DNA of 6,258 bases from Spirochaetaceae bacterium (lineage in GTDB: Bacteria; Spirochaetota; Spirochaetia; Treponematales; Breznakiellaceae): NCBI GenBank assembly GCA_031284295.1, contig JAITAE010000244.1, positions 1 to 6,258 on the forward strand. Reading direction: 5' to 3'. Positions within the stretch are counted from its first letter, which is position 1; the number at the start of each line of letters is the position of its first letter. Of this stretch, positions 1-6,042 are shown in pieces. The translations under genes were made by a program, and so were the position numbers. The notes beneath the pieces were generated by a model. The model saw only the letters and a list, made by a program, of their open reading frames with translations. It was not told where the DNA came from and did no database searches.

Positions 1-1
1 C

Positions 2-820
2 CCGATGACGATAAGCCGCGAGGATCAGAACCGCGTGATCCACGTAACCGCCGGCGTTAAGCCCGGCACAAAACTAAACGAAGTCGAGGCGCAGATTCAG
101 ACTATGGTAAAGGCGGAAATACCGGCGGAAGACGATGTTATCATAACCTACGCGGGCGACAATTCCGAAATGCTCAAAATGATGATAAACTTTGTACTGA
201 TAATGATAGTCGCCGTCGCGCTGGTTTTTGGCGTCATGGCAAGTTTGTGTGAAAGTTTCCGTGACCAGTTCATAATCATATTTACTATTCCGCTGAGTAT
301 CATCGGCGTTGTGGCGATATACGCGATCACGGGCGACCGCTTCAACATCCTTACCGCCGTCGGCATACTCGTGTTGCTCGGCGTAATCGTAAACAACGGC
401 ATCGTGCTGGTTGACTATACAAACCTGCTGCGAAAGCGCGGGCTTGGCCTGAACGAGGCCTGTATCGAGGCCGCCGGTAACAGGCTGCGCCCGATACTCA
501 TGTCAACGCTTACCACCGTGCTGGGCTTAGCTCCTATGGCGTTTTTCCCCGGCGAGGGTTCCGAGATGGTCGCGCCTATCGGCAAAACCGTTTTCGGCGG
601 CCTTACCTTTGGTACGCTGATGACGCTGTTTTTGATGCCGGCAATCTACGCGAAAATCAACAAGCATGACGATGAGCGCCGTTCCATTGCCGATATGAGA
701 CGCGAAGGCATAGCGTCCGGTTTAAGCAAGGATGATCTGAAAAATCTTATAAAACAGAAAAGAGCCGAGCAGCATGAAAATGAAAAAAGAATGGCGGAGG
801 CCGCAAAAAATAAGGAATAA
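2..820 (+). CDS. RND-family efflux transporter, C-terminal part (5' end outside window)
   Basis: This is the C-terminal portion of a resistance-nodulation-division inner-membrane pump, which uses the proton gradient to export drugs, metals or other substrates through a tripartite envelope complex. The frame is open to the left edge, so the ATG at 5 is internal. Counting from that ATG, residues 1-56 are the end of the second periplasmic porter region. Five membrane segments follow at about 59-79, 87-108, 114-139, 160-182 and 193-217, matching TM8-TM12. Typical RND motifs are GVIVNNGIVLVDY (126-138), RLRPILMSTLTTVLGLAP (160-177) and GSEM...PIGKTVFGGL (185-200). The NNGIVLVDY form, in place of the AcrB-type KNAILIVEF, suggests a branch away from classical AcrB. 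After TM12 comes a charged tail of about 55 residues rich in Lys, Arg and Glu, probably helical and cytoplasmic. The family is clear; the substrate cannot be read. Confidence 0.93.
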   Translation, partial: PMTISREDQNRVIHVTAGVKPGTKLNEVEAQIQTMVKAEIPAEDDVIITYAGDNSEMLKMMINFVLIMIVAVALVFGVMASLCESFRDQFIIIFTIPLSIIGVVAIYAITGDRFNILTAVGILVLLGVIVNNGIVLVDYTNLLRKRGLGLNEACIEAAGNRLRPILMSTLTTVLGLAPMAFFPGEGSEMVAPIGKTVFGGLTFGTLMTLFLMPAIYAKINKHDDERRSIADMRREGIASGLSKDDLKNLIKQKRAEQHENEKRMAEAAKNKE

Positions 821-836
821 CGGCGCGTCAAGTTAG

Positions 837-868
837 AGTTGTTCAAAAATTGAAGTTTTTGAACAACT
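837..868. repeat. Perfect 13-bp inverted repeat (hairpin) after the RND gene
   Basis: The arms at 837-849 (AGTTGTTCAAAAA) and 856-868 (TTTTTGAACAACT) are perfectly complementary around a six-base loop. The hairpin starts 16 bases after the pump stop codon. It could end or stabilise the pump mRNA, but no T-run follows the stem, so it is not a standard intrinsic terminator. A second fold is possible, in which GAAGTT at 853-858 pairs with AACTTC at 865-870. It resembles dispersed intergenic repeats of Treponema genomes, which is recollection and untested. Confidence 0.7.
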
Positions 869-887
869 TCCGCTTAAAAACGCAGTT

Positions 888-965
888 TTGTCGAACCTTA
901 GCGGGCTTTTAGCCTGAAAAACTGTAAGATGGTTCGACAAGCAACCGGGCGTGCGGGTTGTCGAA
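888..965. repeat. Three-armed inverted-repeat element with alternative pairings
   Basis: TTGTCGAACC (888-897) is the exact reverse complement of GGTTCGACAA (931-940). The core TTGTCGAA recurs at 958-965, so the middle arm can pair with either the left or the right copy. Inside the first loop GGCT (904-907) pairs with AGCC (911-914). CAGTTTT (883-889) can also pair with AAAACTG (918-924), which would cross the outer stem as a pseudoknot. There is no open frame of note and no T-run after either hairpin. It may be a dispersed intergenic repeat or an RNA switch in the leader of the PII-like gene, which begins 130 bases later. Confidence 0.6.
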
Positions 966-977
966 TAAGTCTAATGT

Positions 978-1036
978 TTTCTATCATTTAAAGTACAGAA
1001 GCTATACACAACAATCGCTCGAACTTATGATAGAAA
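978..1036. promoter_or_regulatory. Spaced 10-bp inverted repeat upstream of the PII-like gene
   Basis: TTTCTATCAT (978-987) and ATGATAGAAA (1027-1036) are exact reverse complements separated by 39 bases, in the AT-rich stretch before the PII-like gene. They could be paired operator half-sites that loop DNA, or the base of an RNA stem in the leader. No promoter with two good boxes is evident here. TATACA at 1003-1008 and TAAAAT at 1065-1070 are possible -10 boxes without convincing -35 partners. The repeat is certain; its role is a guess. Confidence 0.35.
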
Positions 1037-1095
1037 CGTTTTTCTTTGGCTATAACGGCCATGATAAAATATAAATAAATTACTGGAGTAACATT

Positions 1096-1395
1096 ATGCG
1101 AATAGAAATTGTTGCCAACTTAACGGTTGAAGAAAATATTATGGACGCGCTGCGTACGGAAGGTGTCGCGAAATTTTATACAAAGATTCCGTCCGTACAC
1201 GGCACGGGCAGGCAGGGTCCCCGCATGGGAGACGCTATATGGCCTGAAGAAAATTTTGTAATTGTTGTTTGGTGCGAGATGGACGAGGCGCTGGGCATAG
1301 AACGCGCCGTAAACCGCGTAAAGACGAGTTTCCCAAACGAAGGCATAAAACTATTCGGCCTGCACGAAATTTATGCCAACAAAAAGTTGCTCTGA
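1096..1395 (+). CDS. PII-like signalling protein, RND-associated
   Basis: This 99-residue protein has the size and strand-helix order of the PII/CutA-like ferredoxin fold. It shows beta1 (RIEIVANL), an alpha helix (VEENIMDALRTEG), beta2 (AKFYTKIPSV), a loop with GTGRQGPRMGD (36-46), beta3 (FVIVVWCEM, 54-62), a second helix (LGIERAVNRVKTSF) and a final strand (GIKLFGLHEI). The GxGRQ stretch recalls the start of the PII T-loop. However, the usual T-loop uridylylation tyrosine context and the C-terminal nucleotide-binding residues are not obvious, so it is not a classical GlnB or GlnK. The start is supported by GGAG at 1085-1088, seven bases before ATG. Small PII-like proteins encoded next to RND or cation transporters are known, and it lies 275 bases behind an RND gene on the same strand. 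It probably forms a trimer that senses a ligand or modulates the pump, which is inference. Confidence 0.75.
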   Translation: MRIEIVANLTVEENIMDALRTEGVAKFYTKIPSVHGTGRQGPRMGDAIWPEENFVIVVWCEMDEALGIERAVNRVKTSFPNEGIKLFGLHEIYANKKLL

Positions 1396-1404
1396 CAAAG
1401 GCCA

Positions 1405-1417
1405 GGGGGGGGGGGGG
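1405..1417. repeat. Run of 13 G between convergent stop codons
   Basis: Thirteen consecutive G lie on the + strand, ending directly beside the TAG stop (1418-1420) of the minus-strand lipoprotein gene and nine bases after the PII-like stop. Tracts of this length change size readily by strand slippage. Because it lies outside both reading frames, slippage cannot shift either protein. It might affect the 3' end of either transcript or simply be a tolerated homopolymer. Confidence 0.95.
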
Positions 1418-4141
1418 CTAATCCCAGCCGCCCGCTGTTCCCGGTTTAGCCGAATCCATGTTATCGTTTTCCCACGCCGTAGCGTCACGTTTTTTTGAAG
1501 TGCTGTCGGCGGCATATACGGCATGGCCTGGTTTTCCGGGAATTGTGATGTTTTCCAACATATTGGCCGCGTTACTGCCGTATACCACGCCGCCTGTTTT
1601 GGTAAATGTGCCGCCTGCGCTTGATATGCTTACGCCGCCCCCGCCAAAATCGGATGTGTTTCCCGATATTACACCGCCTTCCATGTTGAATGTTCCTTTG
1701 TGAATTCTTATGCCGCTGCCGGTGCTGTTCAATTTGATTTCCCCGTCTTTCATCGTAAATACGGCGTTTTCGTCCAAATTTACGCCGGCCCCGCCACCGC
1801 CGTTGTAATTGAATGAAACGGCATTACCGCTTATTTCCGCATTCCCCTGCATTACAAACCGGCTGTTTTTTAAGCCCACGCCGCCGCCCCATTTTGCGAA
1901 GTTGCCTGAGACTTTTGCATTGCCCGTCATCAAAAAATACGAATTGTCGTATAAAAAAATGCCGCCGCCCAGACACCCCTCGCCGTTATCCGGCGCGGTT
2001 TTGTTTGCGCTGATTTCACCGCCTTCCATGAATACCGCGCCTTTTGTAACATATACGCCGCCGCCGTTATCCGGGGACATACTGTCCAGGCCGGCCTTGA
2101 TGTTATGATTGTTTTGCAGCGCCGTCCCTGTTTTAATTGTAAGCGTGCCTCCATTGACAAATATCATAGCCTTTGTGGCGCTAAGGCCAGTGTTTACGGC
2201 TCCGAATGCGGGACCGGACGCATTATTCCAGTTCGCGCCGCCGTCTATTGTGAGCACACCGCCCGCGCTTCCTTCCAGTGTAAAGCTGGCGCCATTAGTA
2301 ATGTTGAACAAGCTGTCCGAAAAACCCGCCCCGCGTTTTATCGTGTGCGAAGTTCCGTCCGGAACCGTCAGGCGTATATTTTTGCCGGCGCCGTCTATAC
2401 CGGAGATCGCGGACGCAAGTTCAATGTTTTTTAACACGGTGATTGTGTCCGGCATACTTGCGGTTCCGGCGGCGGCATTCACCGCCTCCTGCAACGAAGG
2501 GTAGTAAATTGTACCGGCGGCGTAACCGCGGCTGGCGGCTATATCCACGACCTTTCCCTGACCGCCGCCGTCAAGCACAATCATTTTACCCGGTACGCCG
2601 ACGGTAAATTTCGTGGTATCACCCTGCGTTATACCGTGCAGCACGATGGTATTGGAGCCTGACGGCGTTTGCGGAGTTATCTTTGCCGAAAGCCCACCCA
2701 GAGGCGTCAGGCTGCCGGAAACCCTGATATATTTGCCGTCCGCCAGGTACACATCGTTATCCTGCGTAACAAGCGCATTTCCGCTTATGTTAAAAACGCT
2801 GTTGTTATAAACACCGCTGCCTGTCGCCACCGAGGTATTTTCTTTGATAATACCGTCTTTCATCGAAAATTCACCGTCATAAACATACACGCCGCCGCCT
2901 GTCAACGCTGAATTTTTTTGAATAAGACCTCCGTTCATGGAGAATAAGCCGCTATAAATACAAACGCCGCCGCCGCTGCCGTTGCTTTTATCATTGTTTT
3001 GCAGAGTCACCCTGGCGCCCATCGTTAAACTTCCCCCGAAAAGCGTAACGAGCGCCCCGCCCGCACGGGTTCCTGACGGCAATCCTCCGTCCAGTACAAA
3101 ACTGGGATTATAGCCGGCGTCCAGCGTAAGGCTTGCGCCGTTTACAAGCTCGAACAGGCTGTCCAAAAAAGCCGCGCCCGTTGACGCAGCTTTGCGTTGT
3201 ATGGTTTTTGGCGGGCCGGACTGCGCCATGAGTGTGATACCGTAAGTACCCTCCAGCCTGATTTTTTTATCAAGAAAAACATTTTCGGCGAGTATGTATA
3301 CCACACCTGTCGTTCCGGCATCATAAACAGCGTCCTCAAGCGATTTGTAGTACAGATTTTGATTGCCGTCAATTCGCATGGCCTCGGCCACGCCTACATC
3401 CTCAAAACCGGCTTCAAGCGCTATGTCATAGGCGGGCATATCAAAGTCATTACCGGAAATTGGGACACGTACCGCCCCTGTGTTTGCGGGTGGAGAGGAC
3501 ATTTTGTACGCAAGCCCATCTTTTTTAAGAATGAAACCCTGCTTTGGGTACACGTACACGGAAACTTTTTGCCCCGCCGCCGAGGTTGAGGGAAACGGAA
3601 TCGCGGAACCTTGCACTCCATCGTAACGCGCTATTGTATAACTGTCCGTATAACCGCCCTCATTAGGCCGGCTCACCGTGATATCGAATTTCGTTGTTAC
3701 ACCGTCATATATATTTTTGTCAACCAAAATTACCGTTACGGTATGGCTGCCGTAAGCGCCGTTGTTTTCCGGCATTTCCACCAGATACTCCGTACCGGGC
3801 GCAAGGACGCGCATTTCGTTCAGGCTGTTAACGCCGGAAATTTCCAAGCCGTAACTATCCGCCCATTCCTGCGCGCTCATTTTGTACGGCGCGTCATCTC
3901 CCGGCATGAAGGTATTCGGGTACGGATATTTTGTTACCCAAATTGTTTTTATGGATTTAAGCTCATCTATTTTATCCTCTATTGTTGATACCAGCGGCTT
4001 GTTCCAAATATCGCATTGTGCAAAAAATAAAAGACAAAACAAACACATTGCCCCCGCGCGCAACAGGCGCAAACCCGTGTCCGGGCCGGCCTGCGCCCCT
4101 GCTTTTTCGGATGAACAAAACTTCTTCATAAGAAATAACAT
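1418..4141 (-). CDS. Large surface lipoprotein with two right-handed beta-helix modules
   Basis: This 907-residue protein is probably exported and lipid-anchored. Residues 1-42 form a signal peptide with hydrophobic core AGAMCLFCLLFFAQ, and Cys43 is the likely lipidated residue. Gln at -1 is unusual but tolerable given relaxed spirochaete lipoboxes. Residues about 68-159 look like an Ig- or cadherin-like beta domain (GSHTVTVILVDKN...FDITVSRP). Residues about 184-247 resemble a divergent InlB B-repeat (GQKVSVYVYPKQGF...FDMPAYDIALEAGFE). Two parallel beta-helix (pectin-lyase-fold) modules follow, about 253-529 and 533-864, with Gly-rich rungs such as GGGVYVYDG near 390, 415, 693, 725, 752, 781, 808 and 833. 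The tail ends KKRDATAW...GTAGGWD. I chose the ATG at 4141 because AGAGG lies eight bases upstream. A TTG at 4189 would add 16 residues, and an ATG at 4129 is also possible. Its function is unknown; adhesion or surface binding of polysaccharide is a reasonable guess. Confidence 0.82.
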   Translation of the reverse strand: MLFLMKKFCSSEKAGAQAGPDTGLRLLRAGAMCLFCLLFFAQCDIWNKPLVSTIEDKIDELKSIKTIWVTKYPYPNTFMPGDDAPYKMSAQEWADSYGLEISGVNSLNEMRVLAPGTEYLVEMPENNGAYGSHTVTVILVDKNIYDGVTTKFDITVSRPNEGGYTDSYTIARYDGVQGSAIPFPSTSAAGQKVSVYVYPKQGFILKKDGLAYKMSSPPANTGAVRVPISGNDFDMPAYDIALEAGFEDVGVAEAMRIDGNQNLYYKSLEDAVYDAGTTGVVYILAENVFLDKKIRLEGTYGITLMAQSGPPKTIQRKAASTGAAFLDSLFELVNGASLTLDAGYNPSFVLDGGLPSGTRAGGALVTLFGGSLTMGARVTLQNNDKSNGSGGGVCIYSGLFSMNGGLIQKNSALTGGGVYVYDGEFSMKDGIIKENTSVATGSGVYNNSVFNISGNALVTQDNDVYLADGKYIRVSGSLTPLGGLSAKITPQTPSGSNTIVLHGITQGDTTKFTVGVPGKMIVLDGGGQGKVVDIAASRGYAAGTIYYPSLQEAVNAAAGTASMPDTITVLKNIELASAISGIDGAGKNIRLTVPDGTSHTIKRGAGFSDSLFNITNGASFTLEGSAGGVLTIDGGANWNNASGPAFGAVNTGLSATKAMIFVNGGTLTIKTGTALQNNHNIKAGLDSMSPDNGGGVYVTKGAVFMEGGEISANKTAPDNGEGCLGGGIFLYDNSYFLMTGNAKVSGNFAKWGGGVGLKNSRFVMQGNAEISGNAVSFNYNGGGGAGVNLDENAVFTMKDGEIKLNSTGSGIRIHKGTFNMEGGVISGNTSDFGGGGVSISSAGGTFTKTGGVVYGSNAANMLENITIPGKPGHAVYAADSTSKKRDATAWENDNMDSAKPGTAGGWD

Positions 4142-4149
4142 ACCCCTAT

Positions 4150-4154
4150 CCTCT
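4150..4154 (-). promoter_or_regulatory. Ribosome binding site deciding the lipoprotein start
   Basis: AGAGG on the minus strand stands eight bases before the ATG at 4141. The longer alternative from TTG at 4189 has no comparable site, and its first bases read TTGACA, a consensus -35 word. The site therefore favours 4141 as the start. Confidence 0.55.
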
Positions 4155-4295
4155 GATAAATTAAGTATTTCATGTTGCGTATATGTCAAATTTAATCCGA
4201 ATACAGTCCGATATTGGCCTAATTTAGCCTGTTTCCAGGTAGATTTCGGTATTTTGTATCAAACGCCTGTTTTGATGCGTATTTTGATCCGGTTT

Positions 4296-4317
4296 TTACG
4301 CATATATGTATGCGTAA
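4296..4317. promoter_or_regulatory. Perfect 22-base palindromic site, candidate operator
   Basis: TTACGCATA (4296-4304) and TATGCGTAA (4309-4317) are perfectly complementary around TATG. The site lies 155 bases upstream of the lipoprotein start in an AT-rich stretch. The size and symmetry fit a dimeric helix-turn-helix regulator, or a small hairpin if transcribed. No known regulator site is recognised. Confidence 0.45.
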
Positions 4318-4339
4318 TATGAGTTAAATATAAAGAATT

Positions 4340-4378
4340 TCCGGCCGTGGAGTTATTAAAGTTGGGGCCGGATTTTTT
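4340..4378 (+). terminator. Candidate intrinsic terminator, reading along +
   Basis: TCCGGCC (4340-4346) pairs with GGCCGGA (4366-4372) to give a seven-base stem with a 19-base loop, followed at once by six T (4373-4378). On + this has the form of an intrinsic terminator, though the loop is long. On the minus strand, where recQ ends about 90 bases earlier, the stem is followed only by AAATTCTTTATATTT, a weaker signal. It could serve recQ, or end an unannotated + strand transcript. Confidence 0.35.
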
Positions 4379-4463
4379 CTCTGGTTTAGGGAATTTTAGG
4401 GAGTGAGGACACCCGGAAATGCACGCGCAATAAGCAGCGCGTAAGCACTACGACAACAGGCCG

Positions 4464-6032
4464 CTAGCATATTTTGTTTTTCCAGGGGAAAAACCTCATC
4501 TTTTTTAGACGGCCCATCTTTATAAGGGAACTAACAGCGCGGCCCGCCTCCGCCTGTGTCCAGAGTGCAAGCCCGGAGGAATCGGCGACGGCCAGTATTC
4601 CAGAGGCTTCTTCCAGCGTGTAGCAGCGCCTGTTCCGGCGGAAGAAGCCGGCCAGCGGCGCTTCCTCGCGCAAGCCGGGCCGTCCCTTTCCGGCGCAGAC
4701 ATCGCAGCACTCGGTTTCCGGTTTTTCACCCTCACTTTCGTAGTTCAAGAGTCCCAAAAGCCGTTCCCGCCTGCAATGGGCAGTGTCGCGGGCGTATTCA
4801 AACAAGTCGCTAAGACGTTTCTTGTCAACCGGGTTTTTTGCCCGCCCAAGGGCCGTTTCATCGTCCGGGCCCCACAGCAGGAAGGCCCGCGAAAACGCGC
4901 CGTCCCGTCCAGCCCGCCCGGATTCCTGTAGGTAGGCTTCCACGGAGGGCGGGCAGTCGCGGTGTACCACGGTGCGTATATTCGCCTTGTCCACACCCAT
5001 CCCATAGGCGCAGGTGGCGACAAGGATACCCTCATCGCTGGAAAAGAACCATTTTTCAACGTCAGTTTTTTCGGCGCGTTCCAGCCCGGCGTGATAAAAA
5101 CGAATCTCGCAGCTCCCCAGGCTATTTCTCAGGTAGCGGGCCAGATTTTCCGTGCCGTGCCGGGACGAGCAGAAAACTATCGCGGGGCGGGCGTTGGCGG
5201 CAAGCAGATCGCGGACAGCCATATCCCGCAGTATCGCGCCCCGCGCCGCATACGCGATGTTTGACCGGTCGGGGTTGCCGACAATCTGATGCGCGCCCGC
5301 CCCGCCAAAAACATAGCGCCCTATCTTTTCCAGCACGGGCGCGGAAGCGGTAGCGGTAAACGCGGTAACGAGCGGCGCGGCGGCTGCCTCAATTATCCTG
5401 CCGATTTCAAGGTAGCTTGGCCTGAAACTTTCGCCCCACTCACTTACGCAGTGCGCCTCGTCGATCACGATATGGACGATGCCCATTTCCGGCAGCCTTT
5501 TCAGCATATTTTCCGTCAAAAGCACTTCAGGATTGGCGATGATGAAACGGCTTTCTCCTTTTGCCAGTTTTTCCATGATGGCGGCGCGTTCCTCCGCCCC
5601 CTGACCGCCGCGCAGCATTACCGGCGCGAAATCCTTTTCCATCAGGCGGCGTTCCTGATCCGCCATCAGTGAAAGTATCGGATAGATAACGAGGGTGGGG
5701 CCGTCCAGCAGCATCGCGGGAAGCTGAAAGCAGAGCGATTTGCCCGCGCCGGTGGGTAGTATCACGATCTGCCGCCCCAGATCCGCCCTGTCGTCATCCC
5801 CTCTGTCCCCGCCGGCTGCCTCATCCATGCTCTCCGGGCGCTTCGCCGCCCCCTCCTCGCCGGGACTTTCCGTCTCGCCGTACACGAGTTCCCAGCGTAC
5901 TTTTATACCGGATGCCTCCGCCGCCTCGATTATGTTACCAACTACAAGCCGTTGGTACGGAAAAAGGTAATCCAGCCCAAACAGTTTTTTTACCGCGCCC
6001 TGTATCGGGTCGCCAAAATTGTTGATGTACAT
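4464..6032 (-). CDS. recQ: RecQ-family ATP-dependent DNA helicase, short form
   Basis: This 522-residue protein is a superfamily 2 DNA helicase that unwinds DNA 3' to 5' in recombination and repair. Motifs appear in order: motif 0 FPYQ (Gln27), Walker A PTGAGKS (93-99), YPILSLMADQ (117-126), DEAH (191-194), the aromatic-rich loop AHCVSEWGESFRPSY (193-207), TAFTATA (223-229), IVFCSSRHGTENLARYLR (285-302), ATCAYGMGVDKANIRTVVH (339-357) and YLQESGRAGRDG (367-378) with its arginine finger. A zinc region follows, with Cys420, 442, 443 and 446, then about 75 residues that may be a shortened winged helix. There is no HRDC domain, and the protein is shorter than E. coli RecQ (about 610). Two features are odd: a Gly/Glu/Asp-rich insert of about 35 residues between motif 0 and Walker A (about 52-86), and adjacent cysteines 442-443 where the family has Cys-x2-Cys. 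The start is ATG at 6032; a TTG at 6044 lies on the Shine-Dalgarno sequence itself. Confidence 0.92.
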   Translation of the reverse strand: MYINNFGDPIQGAVKKLFGLDYLFPYQRLVVGNIIEAAEASGIKVRWELVYGETESPGEEGAAKRPESMDEAAGGDRGDDDRADLGRQIVILPTGAGKSLCFQLPAMLLDGPTLVIYPILSLMADQERRLMEKDFAPVMLRGGQGAEERAAIMEKLAKGESRFIIANPEVLLTENMLKRLPEMGIVHIVIDEAHCVSEWGESFRPSYLEIGRIIEAAAAPLVTAFTATASAPVLEKIGRYVFGGAGAHQIVGNPDRSNIAYAARGAILRDMAVRDLLAANARPAIVFCSSRHGTENLARYLRNSLGSCEIRFYHAGLERAEKTDVEKWFFSSDEGILVATCAYGMGVDKANIRTVVHRDCPPSVEAYLQESGRAGRDGAFSRAFLLWGPDDETALGRAKNPVDKKRLSDLFEYARDTAHCRRERLLGLLNYESEGEKPETECCDVCAGKGRPGLREEAPLAGFFRRNRRCYTLEEASGILAVADSSGLALWTQAEAGRAVSSLIKMGRLKKMRFFPWKNKIC

Positions 6033-6037
6033 TGTAT

Positions 6038-6042
6038 CCTCC
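6038..6042 (-). promoter_or_regulatory. recQ ribosome binding site
   Basis: GGAGG on the minus strand lies five bases before the ATG at 6032. The in-frame TTG at 6044 overlaps this site and so cannot be the normal start. Just upstream, CCAA and TTGG flank an AT core (6041-6055), a weak pairing that could partly cover the site. Confidence 0.8.

Larger units (their letters stand above)
4142..4463. other. Gene-free region between recQ and the lipoprotein gene
   Basis: These 322 bases hold no credible gene. The part nearer the lipoprotein is AT-rich, with repeated words such as TTTTGAT (4270-4276 and 4283-4289) and TATGCGTAA. It contains a near-palindrome GGCCTAATTTAGCC (4216-4229) and the perfect palindrome at 4296-4317. 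The recQ-side half holds a terminator-like hairpin (4340-4378) and a small GC hairpin with arms ACGCGC (4423-4428) and GCGCGT (4437-4442). The small hairpin lies 22 bases after the recQ stop but lacks a T-run. No promoter with two good boxes was found for the lipoprotein gene. Confidence 0.6.

Noticed and set aside
5..7. ATG at position 5 as the start of the RND gene
   Set aside because: The frame is open to the window edge and the protein would begin in the middle of a periplasmic domain, so this is an internal methionine.
987..997. The word TTTAAAGTACA shared with 6095-6105
   Set aside because: An 11-base match between two places in 6 kb is expected by chance, and the flanks do not align further.
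1458..2504. Long plus-strand open frames rich in Pro opposite the lipoprotein gene
   Set aside because: They are the antisense of Gly-rich beta-helix codons, which keeps stops rare. They lack plausible starts with Shine-Dalgarno sites and recognisable domains.
1605..3100. Recurring short GCCGCC-type repeats inside the lipoprotein gene as a tandem DNA repeat or CRISPR-like array
   Set aside because: The recurrence comes from codons for Gly-Gly-Gly rungs at uneven spacing with diverged flanks, with no constant repeat or spacer length.
4423..4442. GC hairpin just after recQ as its intrinsic terminator
   Set aside because: The stem is only six bases, with an eight-base loop and no T-run on the minus strand, so termination there is not supported.
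4838..5353. A 171-codon plus-strand frame opposite recQ
   Set aside because: It is Arg- and Pro-rich shadow coding across the conserved RecQ motifs, with no domain of its own.
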